The notes: generated by a model from the letters alone, not told the origin. A stretch of 64,000 nucleotides of DNA from Paraburkholderia franconis (GCF_009362735.1 NZ_WHNP01000003.1:124001-188000); one strand, 5' to 3'; shown: positions 45,168 to 55,158, numbered from the stretch's first letter. Program-made: numbers and translations.

Positions 45168-46856
45168 ATGCGTCTGAAACGGTTTATCGCTGCGTTGTTG
45201 TCCGTCACGCTCGCCGTTCCGCCCGCGATCATCGCGCAGCCGTCGAACACCTCGGAACTGCCGCTCGTCACCGGGCCGCTCGACACGTATGGCGATGCTT
45301 CCGTGCCGCACGATATCGCGCAAGGCGTGTTCGGCATGTACGGCGGCGCGCAGGCGCGCTTCTCGGGCAACCCCGGCGGCAATGCGAGCCTGCGCGCGCC
45401 GATGTCGACGCAACAGCTGCCTGACCTCGGCGACGGCTCGGGCGGAACGCTCACGCCTCAAGCCGAGCGCAAGCTCGGCGAGCGCGTGATGCGTGAAATC
45501 CGCAGCGATCCCGACTATCTCGACGACTGGCTGGTGCGCGACTATCTGAACTCGATCGCCGCGAAGCTCGCCGCCGCCGCAGCCGCGCAGTACGTCGGCG
45601 GCTATCGTCCGGACTTCGATCTGTTTGCGATGCGCGATGCGCAGATCAACGCGTTCTCGCTGCCGGGCGGTTTTATCGGCGTGAACACGGGCCTGATCGT
45701 CGCGACGCAGACGGAATCGGAGCTCGCGTCGGTGCTCGGTCACGAAATGGGCCACGTGCTGCAGCGGCACATCGCGCGCATGATCACGGCGGGCGAGCAC
45801 AGCGGCTATGCGGCGCTGGCGGGCATGCTGCTCGGCGTGCTGGCGGGCGTGCTCGCGCATAGCGGCGATCTGGGCAGCGCGATCGCCGTCGGCGGCCAGG
45901 CCTACGCCGTCGACAACCAGTTGCGCTTCTCGCGCGCGGCTGAGCATGAAGCGGACCGCGTCGGCTTTCAGCTGCTCGCGGGCGCGGGCTATGACCCGTA
46001 CGGAATGGTCGCGTTCTTCGAGCGGCTCGATCGCGCGTCGATGAGCGATGCCGGCGCGCCCGCCTACGCGCGCACGCACCCGCTGACGGGCGAGCGCATC
46101 GCCGATATGTCCGACCGCGCACGCCGCTCGCCGTACCGGCAACCGCGCCAGTCGTCGGAATACGCGTTCGTGCGCGCGCGGGCACGCGTGCTGCGGGACC
46201 GCTCGCGCAGCGAGTACGCGGACGATATTTCGCGCATGCGCTCGGAGATCGAGGACCGCACCGCGATCAACGTGGCGGGCAACTGGTACGGCATCGCTTA
46301 CGCGCAGACGCTGCTCGAACGTTACGACGACGCAGCCGCAGCGCTCGCCAATGCGCGCGCGGCGTTCGAGTCGGCCGAGCGCGCGGAGGGCGACGCGACG
46401 CGCAGTTCGCCGAGCCTCGACGTGCTCGCCGTCGACATCGCGAGGCGCGCCGGTCGCAACGACGAAGCCATGCGTCTCGCGGAACTCGCTCAAAAGCGCT
46501 GGCCGCAATCGCACGCGGCCATCGACATGCATCTGCAGACGCTCCTCACCGCGCGCCGTTTCAGCGAGGCGCAAGCGCAGGCGCTGCGCGAGACGCGCGC
46601 CGATCCGCAGCAGCCCGTCTGGTGGCGCTATCTCGCGCAGGCGAGCGTCGGCACGGGCGATGCGCTGACGCAGCATCGCGCGCTCGCGGAGAAGTTCGCG
46701 CTGGAAGGGGCGTGGCCGTCGGCGATCCGGCAACTAAAGGAAGCGCGCGACATCAAGTCGGTCGGCTACTACGACCTGTCGACCATCGACGCGCGTCTGC
46801 ATGAACTGGAGGCGCGCTACAAGGAAGAGCGCGACGACGAAAAGGACAGCAGCTAG
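45168..46856 (+). CDS. bepA: M48-family metalloprotease with TPR region (BepA-like)
   Basis: This 562-residue periplasmic zinc protease probably checks outer-membrane protein assembly (LptD) as BepA does. A signal peptide ends near residue 23. The M48 domain has zinc motif HEMGH at 192-196 and the third ligand E261 in EHEADRVG. A hydrophobic Ala/Gly-rich segment of about 20 residues follows the zinc helix. The C-terminal half is helical with TPR-like repeats (about 380-555). The ATG at 45168 fits the signal peptide; the frame is open further upstream. Its stop codon overlaps that of the next minus-strand gene (CTAG). Confidence 0.92.
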   Translation: MRLKRFIAALLSVTLAVPPAIIAQPSNTSELPLVTGPLDTYGDASVPHDIAQGVFGMYGGAQARFSGNPGGNASLRAPMSTQQLPDLGDGSGGTLTPQAERKLGERVMREIRSDPDYLDDWLVRDYLNSIAAKLAAAAAAQYVGGYRPDFDLFAMRDAQINAFSLPGGFIGVNTGLIVATQTESELASVLGHEMGHVLQRHIARMITAGEHSGYAALAGMLLGVLAGVLAHSGDLGSAIAVGGQAYAVDNQLRFSRAAEHEADRVGFQLLAGAGYDPYGMVAFFERLDRASMSDAGAPAYARTHPLTGERIADMSDRARRSPYRQPRQSSEYAFVRARARVLRDRSRSEYADDISRMRSEIEDRTAINVAGNWYGIAYAQTLLERYDDAAAALANARAAFESAERAEGDATRSSPSLDVLAVDIARRAGRNDEAMRLAELAQKRWPQSHAAIDMHLQTLLTARRFSEAQAQALRETRADPQQPVWWRYLAQASVGTGDALTQHRALAEKFALEGAWPSAIRQLKEARDIKSVGYYDLSTIDARLHELEARYKEERDDEKDSS

Positions 46857-47467
46857 CGCGCGGATTTGTCCGAAGCGGAGGCTGGTTCTGCCGTGGCGCG
46901 CGCAGCGGGACTTGCGACGAATCCGAAGCGCTTCTCGACTTCAGCCTTGCGCACCGGCTCCAGCTGTAACGCGATGCCGTCGCGCCAGAGGAACTGGCCG
47001 CTGCGGCCGTCGCCGGCGAGTTCCGCGTGCTCGGAGAACAGGTCGAGATCGTGATCGTGCAGGACCGCGATGCGCGCGGGCGCTGATTCGTCCGTGAAGA
47101 GAATGCCGCCTTCGTCGTCGAGATATGTGGCGGCGGGTTCGAACGCTGCGCCCGCCTGATCGGTCAGCGTGAGCTTGCCGGTCGCGTCGTCGGTGGCGAG
47201 CCGCACGACGAACGGCGTGTAGACGAGTTCGACGTACACGCGCTGCGGCCCGTTCTGGAAGAACCATTGGCCCCGGTCATCGGCTTCGTAGTTGCGGTTG
47301 ATGAAGCCGAGCAGCGCCGTGTGGCGGATCGGCTCGCCGGGCGCGCCCGCCGCTTGCGCCGCTTCGTCGCGCATGCGCCAGTTGCCGCGCCTGTCGAGCA
47401 GCAGCCAGCCGGTGCAATGCGGCACGTTCGGCCATTTGGCGAGAGCCTGCCTGACGATGTCATCCAT
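46853..47467 (-). CDS. Conserved-looking protein of unknown function
   Basis: This 204-residue protein starts MDDIVRQALAKWPNVPHC and has GWLLLDRRGNWRMRDE, QWFFQNGPQRVYVELVYTPFVVRL and a DHDLDLF motif in the C-terminal half. It looks like a soluble cytosolic beta-rich protein. I recall similar proteins in Burkholderia but no established function. Its ATG overlaps the end of the alpha/beta hydrolase gene by 8 bp, so translation is coupled, and it ends within the bepA stop codon. Confidence 0.75.
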   Translation of the reverse strand: MDDIVRQALAKWPNVPHCTGWLLLDRRGNWRMRDEAAQAAGAPGEPIRHTALLGFINRNYEADDRGQWFFQNGPQRVYVELVYTPFVVRLATDDATGKLTLTDQAGAAFEPAATYLDDEGGILFTDESAPARIAVLHDHDLDLFSEHAELAGDGRSGQFLWRDGIALQLEPVRKAEVEKRFGFVASPAARATAEPASASDKSAR

Positions 47468-48545
47468 GGTGCGTGAACGGATCGAAGTAGCCGAAGACGC
47501 GGCGCGAAAGCCAGTCGATACGGCCGGGGAATGGGCCCGTCATGAAGCCGACGTGTCCGCCGTGCTCCGGTTGATCGAGTTGCACCGCCGATGATACCTC
47601 GCTGCGTGACGGCAGCACGGCGCCGGGCAGGAAAGGGTCGTTGCGGGCATTCAGCACGAGCGTCGGCACTGTGATTTCCGGCAGCAGCGGGCGGGTGGTC
47701 GCGCGGGTCCAATAGTCGTCGGCATTGCGGAAGCCGTGCAAGGGCGCCGTCACGACGTCGTCGAACTCATACATCGTGCGGCTCGCGAGTACATCGTCGA
47801 GATCGAACAGGCCCGGGTACTGCGCGAGCTTTTGCTGCGCCTTCTGCTTGAGCGTCTTCAGGAAGCTGCGCGTATAGATCATGCCCAAGCCCTGCGACAG
47901 CGCGCGGCCTCCGGCGTGCACGTCGAGCGGCGCGGAGATCGCCGCGGCCGCCGCGATGATCGACGCGTCCTCGCGGCGCTCGCCGAGCCAGCGCAGCAGC
48001 ACGTTGCCGCCCAGCGACACGCCCGCCGCCACGATCGGCCCCGCGTGCATCTCGCGCAGACGGCGCAACACCCAGTCGACTTCGTTGCTGTCGGCGAGAT
48101 GATAGAAGCGCGGCAACAGGTTCATCGACCCGCTGCAACTGCGAAAGTGCGGCACGACGCCAAGCCAGCCACGCGCGTAGGCGGCCGCCATCAGCGTGCG
48201 CGCGTAATGCGAATCCGAGCTGCCTTCGAGTCCGTGAAACAGCACGAAAAGCGGCGCGTCAGGGCACGCGCGATAGCCGGTGAGAGGATCGGGTGCGAGC
48301 CAGTCGAGATCGATGAAATCGCCGTCGGGCGTATCCCAGCGCTCGCGCCGGTAGGCCACCACAGGACGGCGGCCAAACAGGGCGGGGACGATCGTCTGGA
48401 TATGGCTGTTGGGCAGCCAGAGCGGGGCGCGGTAGAGCAGGTCGACGGTCGCCTCGACGGGCGCTCCCATCACAGCCTCCAGGGCCACCGCTGCTGCATC
48501 GAGGGCCGGTCTGGAGGAGGCTTTCTTGTCGTGGGTCGTGCTCAT
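47460..48545 (-). CDS. YheT-like alpha/beta-fold hydrolase
   Basis: This 361-residue hydrolase has the YheT features: WLPNSHIQTIVPALF at the N-terminus, the oxyanion-loop FHGLEGSSDSHYAR, the nucleophile elbow GVSLGGN, a late Asp in NARNDPF and the His in PEHGGHVGFM. These give a complete Ser-Asp-His triad. Substrate is unknown; relatives are esterases. It is followed with an 8-bp overlap by the unknown gene at 46853 and preceded by an NTF2-like gene on the same strand. Confidence 0.88.
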   Translation of the reverse strand: MSTTHDKKASSRPALDAAAVALEAVMGAPVEATVDLLYRAPLWLPNSHIQTIVPALFGRRPVVAYRRERWDTPDGDFIDLDWLAPDPLTGYRACPDAPLFVLFHGLEGSSDSHYARTLMAAAYARGWLGVVPHFRSCSGSMNLLPRFYHLADSNEVDWVLRRLREMHAGPIVAAGVSLGGNVLLRWLGERREDASIIAAAAAISAPLDVHAGGRALSQGLGMIYTRSFLKTLKQKAQQKLAQYPGLFDLDDVLASRTMYEFDDVVTAPLHGFRNADDYWTRATTRPLLPEITVPTLVLNARNDPFLPGAVLPSRSEVSSAVQLDQPEHGGHVGFMTGPFPGRIDWLSRRVFGYFDPFTHHG

Positions 48546-48611
48546 GCCAACACCGGTATTCAGGCGAAGCCCCGAGGCGAGGCTTCGGCAAAGCAGGTCT
48601 CGCGGGGCGCT

Positions 48612-49058
48612 TCAGTGCAGAGCGCCCTGACCATGTCTCATTTTGGCAGCAAACTGCGTGGCCGTTTCGTTCGGCATCGCACTCGCGTGGATATGCGCGA
48701 TCTTCCACTCGCCGCGCTCATGGACCATCACATAGGTCGTGAAGATCATCGACGGAATGGCCGCCGGGTCCGCCGGACGATGCGCTTCGGCAATCGCGTA
48801 AACGACCGTGCCCAGGCTGTCGTAGACGCGGATGTCGAGCGGTTCGATCGACACCGGCTGCGCTTCGAGCTGAAGCGTGAGGCCAGCGCGGATCGCGTCG
48901 AGGCCGTGCAGATGCGAGCCATCGGCGCAGATGCAACTGACGAATTCCTCGTCGATCCACAGGCCCATCAAGCTGTCGATATTGACCTCCGCGACCGCCT
49001 GATAGTAGGCGTTCAACGTGTCCGCAGCGGCTTCGAAGATGTGGGCAAAACGTGGCAT
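48612..49058 (-). CDS. NTF2-like (SnoaL/DUF4440-type) protein
   Basis: This 148-residue protein begins with an amphipathic helix (FEAAADTLNAYYQAVAEVNIDSLMGLW) and continues through FVSCICADGSHLHGLDAIRAGL to EWKIAHIHASAMP, which is the strand and helix order of the NTF2 fold. Such proteins are small enzymes or ligand binders. No activity can be named. It is probably cotranscribed with the YheT-like gene 66 bp downstream. Confidence 0.8.
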   Translation of the reverse strand: MPRFAHIFEAAADTLNAYYQAVAEVNIDSLMGLWIDEEFVSCICADGSHLHGLDAIRAGLTLQLEAQPVSIEPLDIRVYDSLGTVVYAIAEAHRPADPAAIPSMIFTTYVMVHERGEWKIAHIHASAMPNETATQFAAKMRHGQGALH

Positions 49059-49444
49059 GGCTCGTCAGTCTCTTGCGCGCAAGGCGCGCGGTTGCGGGTC
49101 AGTGGTCGGCGTCTCGCGCCGTCGGCGGCACAGTTCGCGCAGGCTGGCTCGTGGCACGAATGCACAGGCTTTTTCCACGCCTTTTCCCGAACAGTTCCGG
49201 GCCGATTTCAGATCGATTCCAAGTCAACTCTCCGGCCTGTTTTCAGGCGATTTTCAGGGCCCTTCCCAACGCGCCTGCAAGGCCATCCGCCAGCATGCCC
49301 GCGCTGCAAGACGCGAGCATGACGCATCGAGCGGACGCGGCGCGCTTCGCGCACGAGACGCGACCGATGGCGGCCGACCTGCCCGCGACGCGTTCCGGCC
49401 AACGCACTGCAGGCGATTATCGACAGGCGGCGCGACCCGAATGC
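49059..49444. other. Intergenic region without recognisable gene
   Basis: This 386-bp gap lies between the NTF2-like gene start and the waaF stop. It has a short hairpin GCCTG-TTTT-CAGGC at 49235-49248 without a T run. It must contain the promoter of the NTF2-like gene and the end of the waaF transcript; I see nothing else. Confidence 0.5.
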
Positions 49445-50470
49445 TCAGCGTTGCGCGAGCAGCATGCCGCGCAGATCGTCGAACACCTGTTCGGCGCTCA
49501 GTTGCCGCAGGCAGTTCAGATGACCCAGCGGGCACTCGCGCTGGAAGCACGGACTGCACTCGAGATGCAGCCATTGTACCTTTGCGAGGTCCGACAAGGG
49601 CGGCGTGTGGCGCGGATCGGTCGATCCGTACACGGCGACAAGCGGACGGCGCAGCGCCGCTGCGACGTGCATCAGCCCGGAGTCGTTGGTCACGACGGCG
49701 CTCGCCCGCGAGATCAGCGCGCTCGCTTCGCCGAGCGCCGTCTGGCCGCACAGGTTGCGCACGTTCGGCGCGCGGTCGGCGATCGCCTGCGCGATGGGCG
49801 CGTCTTTCGGCGAGCCGAGCGCGACGATCTTCGTGTACGGGAACGACTGGCCGACCATCTGCGCGAGCGCCGCGAAATGCTCGGGCGGCCAGCGCTTTGC
49901 GGGGCCGTACTCGGCGCCGGGACAGAACACCAGCAGCGGCACACGCGTGTCTAGGTTGAAGCGGGTCGAGGCGCGCGCGGCCTCGTTCAGGTCGGCGTCG
50001 AGCCGGGGCTGCGTCAGATCGTCGGGCACCTTCGCGCCGGGCGCGTAGGCGAGCGCAGCGTAATGGCCGACCATCGGCGGACGCTCGTCCTTTCGCGGGT
50101 TTCCGTGCCGCACATTCAGCAGACCGTAGCGGCTTTCGCCCGTATAGCCGATGCGCAGCGGAATGCCCGCCATCCACGGAATCAGCGCGGACTTCAGCGA
50201 ATTCGGCAGCACGTACGCAGCGTCATAGCCGACGTCGCGCAGATCGCTCGCCAGTTGCCAGCGGCGCAGCATCTGCAGCTTGCCGTGCGCGAGATCGGTC
50301 GCGTAGACATCGCGAATTTCAGGCATCCGTTCGAGGATGGGCGCGACCCAGCTCGGCGCGACCGCGTCGATTGCGATACGCGGATGCAATTTCACGAGGC
50401 GCGCAAGCAGAGGCTGCGCCATCAATGCGTCACCGATCCAGTTCGGTGCGATAACCAACGCGCGACGCAT
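49445..50470 (-). CDS. waaF: ADP-heptose:LPS heptosyltransferase II
   Basis: WaaF adds the second L-glycero-D-manno-heptose to the LPS inner core at the cytosolic membrane face. The 341-residue product of the GT9 family starts RALVIAPNWIGDALMAQPLL, has FCPGAEYGPAKRWPPEHFA and TNDSGLMHVAAAL (ADP-heptose site), GSTDPRHTPPL, and LECSPCFQRECPLGHLNCL near the end. The ATG at 50470 begins the family N-terminus; a GTG at 50512 is open but unlikely. It is the last gene of ilvE-zinc finger-waaF on the minus strand. Confidence 0.96.
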   Translation of the reverse strand: MRRALVIAPNWIGDALMAQPLLARLVKLHPRIAIDAVAPSWVAPILERMPEIRDVYATDLAHGKLQMLRRWQLASDLRDVGYDAAYVLPNSLKSALIPWMAGIPLRIGYTGESRYGLLNVRHGNPRKDERPPMVGHYAALAYAPGAKVPDDLTQPRLDADLNEAARASTRFNLDTRVPLLVFCPGAEYGPAKRWPPEHFAALAQMVGQSFPYTKIVALGSPKDAPIAQAIADRAPNVRNLCGQTALGEASALISRASAVVTNDSGLMHVAAALRRPLVAVYGSTDPRHTPPLSDLAKVQWLHLECSPCFQRECPLGHLNCLRQLSAEQVFDDLRGMLLAQR

Positions 50471-50660
50471 CAGGGGGAGTTTCCGATGTCGAAAATAAAG
50501 CGCCGCGCGCACGAAGCGCGCGGGGCCGGGGTTGTCAGGAACAGTGGGCTGCAGCTCAGGCTATCTCGGCGTGCGCTGCGCGAGAAGTTCGACTTCCCGT
50601 GCGGTTTGCCGAACGACGCGTGGCGCCGCAGCCCTTGCCGCAGACTATGTGGCGCTCGGA

Positions 50661-50855
50661 TCAGTGACCCTTGATCACTTCGCCGTCGCGCAGCTTGTAG
50701 CGCGTGCTGCAGTAAGGGCAGCGCGCTTCGCCGTGCGTCACGTCGATAAAGACGCGCGGATGGTTGCTCCAGCGCGGCATCGACGGATTCGGGCAGTACG
50801 CAGGAAGATCCTTCGCCGACAGTTCGACCAGCGGCATTTCCTTGATTTCACTCAT
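50661..50855 (-). CDS. Small CHCC-type zinc-finger protein
   Basis: This 64-residue protein carries C21, H41, C46 and C49 (AYCPNP, VTHGEARCPYC), the zf-CHCC set of the mitochondrial complex I NDUFS6 family. It ends TRYKLRDGEVIKGH. The bacterial homologues are widespread in proteobacteria and of unknown role. It lies 80 bp after ilvE and before waaF on the same strand, the usual order in this family. Confidence 0.9.
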   Translation of the reverse strand: MSEIKEMPLVELSAKDLPAYCPNPSMPRWSNHPRVFIDVTHGEARCPYCSTRYKLRDGEVIKGH

Positions 50856-50935
50856 AGGGACTTTCTCGTTGTATGCAAAAAGCAGGCGCGGCTGGCGTTT
50901 GCCTTCACGTGTGGCCGCCGCCGCGCCCGCGGAAT

Positions 50936-51859
50936 TCAGATCTTCGCGAGCCAGTGCGCGTACTTCTCGCTCTTGCCGTTCACGATGTCGAAGAACGCCG
51001 ATTGCAGCTTTTCCGTGATCGGGCCGCGCGTGCCCGAGCCGATCGTGCGGTTGTCGAGTTCGCGGATGGGCGTGACTTCGGCGGCCGTGCCGGTGAAGAA
51101 CGCTTCGTCGGACGTATAGACTTCGTCGCGCGTGATGCGCTTTTCGATCACCTCGATGCCCGCGTCCTTCGCCAGCGTGATGACGGTGTCGCGCGTGATG
51201 CCGTCGAGGCACGACGACAGGTCGGGCGTGTACAGCTTGCCGTTGTTCACGAGGAAGAAGTTCTCGCCCGAGCCTTCCGACACATAGCCGTCGACGTCGA
51301 GCAGCAGCGCTTCGTCGTAGCCGTCGGCGGTGGCTTCCTGGTTCGCGAGGATGGAGTTGACGTACCAGCCCGACGCTTTCGCGCGGACCATCGACACGTT
51401 CACGTGATGGCGCGTGAACGACGACGTCTTCACGCGGATGCCCTTCTTGATGCCGTCTTCACCCAGATACGCGCCCCACGGCCATGCGGCGATCGCGACG
51501 TGAATGGTATTGCCTTTCGCCGACACGCCCAGCTTTTCCGAGCCGACCCAGATGATCGGGCGCAGATAGCACGACTCCAGCTTGTTCTCGCGCACGACTT
51601 CGCGCTGCGCGGCGGCGAGCGTTTCGTGGTCGAACGGCACGTCCATCTGGAAGATCTTGGCCGAGTTGAGCAGGCGCTTCGTGTGCTCCTTCAGACGGAA
51701 GATCGACGTGCCGCCGTCGACCGTCTTGTACGCGCGCACGCCCTCGAAAACGCCCATCCCATAGTGCAGCGTATGGGTGAGGACGTGAATCTTGGCGTCG
51801 CGCCATTCGATGAGCTTGCCATCCATCCAGATCTTGCCGTCGCGGTCGGCCATTGACAT
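50936..51859 (-). CDS. ilvE: Branched-chain amino acid aminotransferase
   Basis: IlvE makes valine, leucine and isoleucine from their keto acids using glutamate. The 307-residue fold-type IV PLP enzyme has HTLHYGMGVFEGVRAY, RLKEHTKRLLNSAKI, the PLP lysine in VRAKASGWYVNS, and the GYVSEGSGENFFLV phosphate-binding loop. Length matches the family. The ATG at 51859 is followed by another ATG at 51853, either of which may be used. It heads the ilvE-zinc finger-waaF group and is divergent from azlC, itself a branched-chain amino acid exporter. Confidence 0.97.
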   Translation of the reverse strand: MSMADRDGKIWMDGKLIEWRDAKIHVLTHTLHYGMGVFEGVRAYKTVDGGTSIFRLKEHTKRLLNSAKIFQMDVPFDHETLAAAQREVVRENKLESCYLRPIIWVGSEKLGVSAKGNTIHVAIAAWPWGAYLGEDGIKKGIRVKTSSFTRHHVNVSMVRAKASGWYVNSILANQEATADGYDEALLLDVDGYVSEGSGENFFLVNNGKLYTPDLSSCLDGITRDTVITLAKDAGIEVIEKRITRDEVYTSDEAFFTGTAAEVTPIRELDNRTIGSGTRGPITEKLQSAFFDIVNGKSEKYAHWLAKI

Positions 51860-52032
51860 ACGGTTCTCCAGGCAGTGCGGGTTCGGGTTCTAACGTTCCA
51901 ACGTGTACGGACTTGTTGTGACGCGCGATGCGCGTGGCGCGCCGACTACACAATGCGCCGGGGACACGCGGCAAACGCGATATTTTACCGTCATTTGCAC
52001 AAGCAACGGGCATTCGCGGGCACCCCGGACGC

Positions 52033-52038
52033 TATAAT
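52033..52038 (+). promoter_or_regulatory. -10 element upstream of azlC
   Basis: A perfect TATAAT lies 105 bp upstream of azlC. No good -35 is found at the usual distance, so the promoter may need an activator. Confidence 0.4.
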
Positions 52039-52143
52039 CCGGCGGTCGCTGAAAAGAAAACCGCATGCGCCAGCGGCTGCCTCACGATCTGGCGCTGACC
52101 TCCAGCCGTCGCGGTATCCCTCGCGCCGCATTGCCTTCGCCTC

Positions 52144-52890
52144 ATGCTCGCTCGCCTGTCCGATCTCGATCGCCGTGCCTTCCGTGATGGCATGCACGCC
52201 TACTCGCCGACCTTGATGGCGATCTTCTCCTGGGGCCTCGTGACGGGCATCGCGATGAGCAAATCGGTGATGACGGTGCCGCAATCGCTCGGCATGTCGC
52301 TGCTGGTCTATGCGGGCTCGTCGCAACTGGCCGTGCTGCCGCTGATGCTCGCGAAGCTGCCCGTCTGGACCATTCTGCTGACGGCCGCGATGGTCAACAC
52401 GCGTTTCATTATCTTCAGCGCGGGTCTCGCGCCGCATTTTTCGTATCTGCCACTGCACCGGCGGTTGCTCGTCGGCTATTTCAACGGCGATGTCATCTAT
52501 CTGCTGTTCCAGAAGAAGGCCTTCCAGACCGGCTATGTGCCCGGCAAGGAAGCGTATTTCTGGGGCATGGCCGTCTCCAGCTGGCTGTCGTGGCAGGTGT
52601 CGTCGATCGTCGGCATTCTGCTCGCGAGCCTCTTTCCCGATAACTGGGGCCTTTCGCTCGCGGGCACGCTCGCGCTGATCCCTGTGATGGTGTCGGCGAT
52701 CTCGTCGCGCTCGACGCTCGCAGCCGTCAGCGTCGCGGGCATAGTCGCGTTGCTCGCGTTCGATCTGCCGTACCGGCTCGCGCTGCCGCTCGCCGTCGTG
52801 ACGGCGATCGTCGCCGGCAGCGCCGCCGATGCGCTGGTCGAGCGCGCCGACTTGCGCCGCATCCGCAACAGCACGGAGAACACGCGATGA
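52144..52890 (+). CDS. azlC: AzlC-type branched-chain amino acid exporter, large subunit
   Basis: This 248-residue inner-membrane protein has the AzlC pattern: SWGLVTGIAMSKSVMT in the first helix, LVYAGSSQLAVLPLML, and TAAMVNTRFIIFSAGLAPHF, with about six to seven hydrophobic segments. AzlCD (YgaZH) exports valine and related amino acids. It lies divergent from ilvE, so biosynthesis and efflux of branched-chain amino acids are neighbours. Its last codons overlap the azlD start. Confidence 0.92.
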   Translation: MLARLSDLDRRAFRDGMHAYSPTLMAIFSWGLVTGIAMSKSVMTVPQSLGMSLLVYAGSSQLAVLPLMLAKLPVWTILLTAAMVNTRFIIFSAGLAPHFSYLPLHRRLLVGYFNGDVIYLLFQKKAFQTGYVPGKEAYFWGMAVSSWLSWQVSSIVGILLASLFPDNWGLSLAGTLALIPVMVSAISSRSTLAAVSVAGIVALLAFDLPYRLALPLAVVTAIVAGSAADALVERADLRRIRNSTENTR

Positions 52891-53210
52891 CCACGCTGCA
52901 GATCTGGCTCGCGATCATCGGCATGACGTTTGTCACAGCGCTGACACGCGCGCTGTTTCTGATCGGGGGTGAGCGCACGGTATTGCCCGAGCGCGCACAA
53001 CGGATGCTTCGCTACGCGCCCGCGGCGGCGCTCGCGGCCGTCGTCGTGCCGGACGTGCTCGTGACGGACAGCGGCGTCTCCGTCGCGCTGTCGAATCACG
53101 AGCTGTACGGCACGCTCGCGGGCCTCGCGTGGTTCCTCTGGCGGCGCACGATGCTGGGTACGATCGTCGTCGGGATGCTGGTGTTCACGGCGTTGCGGCT
53201 GATCTTCTGA
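52887..53210 (+). CDS. azlD: AzlD-type exporter, small subunit
   Basis: This 107-residue membrane protein has three to four helices and the AzlD motif TRALFLIGGERTVLPERAQRMLRYAPAAALAAVVVPDV in pieces at about 16-55. It forms the exporter with AzlC. The ATG overlaps the azlC stop (ATGA), so the two are translated together. Confidence 0.92.
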   Translation: MTTLQIWLAIIGMTFVTALTRALFLIGGERTVLPERAQRMLRYAPAAALAAVVVPDVLVTDSGVSVALSNHELYGTLAGLAWFLWRRTMLGTIVVGMLVFTALRLIF

Positions 53211-53290
53211 CACGGCGTGCGGATGTTGCGGTGCAATAACCTGTCGGGCCCCACTGGCGCCGCCAAATACCGGGATTCTCGCGCCACGGG

Positions 53291-53318
53291 TTAGATCGGT
53301 CTGTCGATCGGTTAAAAT
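53291..53318 (+). promoter_or_regulatory. Candidate pgk promoter
   Basis: TTAGAT (53291-53296) and TAAAAT (53313-53318) are separated by 16 bp and lie about 100 bp upstream of pgk. The match is moderate. Confidence 0.4.
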
Positions 53319-53416
53319 AGCCGTCTCCCGGAACACGCGCGAAGCCGCCGGCACCGTTCGCGAGAGGCCGTTCGCGCAGCGTCCGCACCGCCTTCCAATC
53401 AACTCGCATACGAATC

Positions 53417-54610
53417 ATGAAACAGGTATTGCGTCTCTCCGATCTGATCGCCGAAGGCAAGCTATCCGGCAAACGCGTCTTCATCCGCGCCGACCTGAAC
53501 GTGCCACAGGACGACGCCGGCAACATCACCGAAGACACCCGCATCCGCGCTTCCGTGCCCGCCATCAAGTCCGCGCTGGACGCCGGCGCGGCCGTGATGG
53601 TCACGTCGCACCTGGGCCGCCCGACGGAAGGCGACTTCAAGCCCGAAGACTCGCTCGCGCCCGTTGCGAAGCGCCTGTCCGAACTGCTCGGCCGCGATGT
53701 GCCGCTCGTGTCGCAGTGGGTCGAGAACGGCGTGAACGTCGCGCCGGGCCAGGTCGTGCTGCTCGAGAACTGCCGCGTGAACAAGGGCGAAAAGAAGGAT
53801 TCCGACGAGCTCGCGCAGAAAATGGCGAAGCTCTGCGACGTCTACGTGAACGACGCGTTCGGCACCGCGCATCGCGCCGAAGCGACGACGCACGGCATCG
53901 CGAAGTACGCGCCCGTCGCATGCGCGGGCCCGCTGCTCGCCGCCGAACTCGAAGCGCTCGGCAAGGCGCTCGGCTCGCCGAAGCGTCCGCTCGTCGCTAT
54001 CGTCGCCGGCTCGAAGGTGTCGACCAAGCTGACCATCCTGAAATCGCTGGCCGACAAGGTCGACCAGTTGATCGTCGGCGGCGGCATTGCGAACACGTTC
54101 ATGCTCGCGGCGGGTCTTAAGATCGGCAAGTCGCTCGCCGAAGCGGATCTCGTCGACGAAGCGAAGGCGATCATCGAATCGGCGAAGGCGCGTGGCGCGT
54201 CGGTGCCGATTCCGAGCGACGTGGTCACGGCCAAAGAGTTTTCGCCGACGGCCAAGGCCGAAATCAAGAAGGTCGCCGACGTGCAGGACGACGACATGAT
54301 CCTCGACATCGGGCCGGAAACGGCAAAGGCGCTCGCGTCGCAGCTGGAGAAGGCGGGCACGGTCGTCTGGAACGGCCCTGTCGGCGTGTTCGAGTTCGAC
54401 CAGTTCGGCAACGGCACGAAGACGCTCGCTGACGCGATCGCGAAGTCGTCGGCGTATTCGATCGCGGGCGGCGGCGACACGCTCGCGGCCATCGCCAGGT
54501 ACGGCATCCACGACAAGGTCAGCTATATATCGACGGGCGGCGGCGCATTCCTCGAGTTTCTCGAGGGCAAGAAGCTGCCGGCAGTCGCTGTGCTGGAATC
54601 GCGGGCCTGA
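53417..54610 (+). CDS. pgk: Phosphoglycerate kinase
   Basis: Pgk makes ATP from 1,3-bisphosphoglycerate. The 397-residue product has the RADLNVPQD loop, [22 protein letters not shown], the [11 protein letters not shown] motif, and the C-terminal nucleotide site [16 protein letters not shown] and [11 protein letters not shown]. Length is normal. It is the first of pgk-pyk-fba on the plus strand. Confidence 0.98.
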   Translation: MKQVLRLSDLIAEGKLSGKRVFIRADLNVPQDDAGNITEDTRIRASVPAIKSALDAGAAVMVTSHLGRPTEGDFKPEDSLAPVAKRLSELLGRDVPLVSQWVENGVNVAPGQVVLLENCRVNKGEKKDSDELAQKMAKLCDVYVNDAFGTAHRAEATTHGIAKYAPVACAGPLLAAELEALGKALGSPKRPLVAIVAGSKVSTKLTILKSLADKVDQLIVGGGIANTFMLAAGLKIGKSLAEADLVDEAKAIIESAKARGASVPIPSDVVTAKEFSPTAKAEIKKVADVQDDDMILDIGPETAKALASQLEKAGTVVWNGPVGVFEFDQFGNGTKTLADAIAKSSAYSIAGGGDTLAAIARYGIHDKVSYISTGGGAFLEFLEGKKLPAVAVLESRA

Positions 54611-54612
54611 TA

Positions 54613-55158
54613 ATGGCGACGCGCTCCCCCAACAAGCCTCAGAAGACGCGCAACGCGTCGCGCACGGCAGCGGCAGGGGAGCGCGCAGCGCGCTCCGCAA
54701 AAGCGCTGCAACCCGAGGCCGCCGCGCAGGCGGCTTCGCAACCTTCCGGCAACGCGCCAGCGGCACAGACCGCAGCCGTTGCCGCAGACCGCTCGGATCG
54801 CTCGGATCGCTCGGATCGAGCAGAACAGAATACGGAACTGGCCACCGAAGCCGTCGCCGCAAACGCCGCGACAGACGCGCAGGCAGAGGCCGGTTCGAGT
54901 GCAACGGTGTCTCCTGCCTCGCACACCGAAGCCGATGATGAGTCTTTGCCCGCGGCCGATCAGCCGTCGCCGCGGATTTATGCGCAGTTTCATGCGCAGC
55001 TTCATGATTTCGCAGCAGTCCCCCACGATACGACGCCGGGCCTTCAAGGTTCGAAGGGAACGAACGGCGCACTACCCCATGTAGCACCTGTCGTTGCGCA
55101 GCCTCCGCATCCGACTCCTGACGTTCATCCCAGCGATCTCATCCAAACGAGGAGACTC
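54613..55158 (+). other. 182-codon low-complexity frame between pgk and pyk
   Basis: An ATG 2 bp after the pgk stop opens a frame that continues without a stop into pyruvate kinase. Its 182 codons are Ala/Ser/Glu/Gln-rich, include three Ser-Asp-Arg repeats from a 9-bp tandem repeat at 54791-54817, and show no domain. It is either an optional N-terminal extension of Pyk or untranslated sequence. Confidence 0.5.

Noticed and set aside
49235..49248. Hairpin GCCTG-TTTT-CAGGC as waaF terminator
   Set aside because: It lies about 200 bp beyond the waaF stop and lacks a T run on the minus strand.
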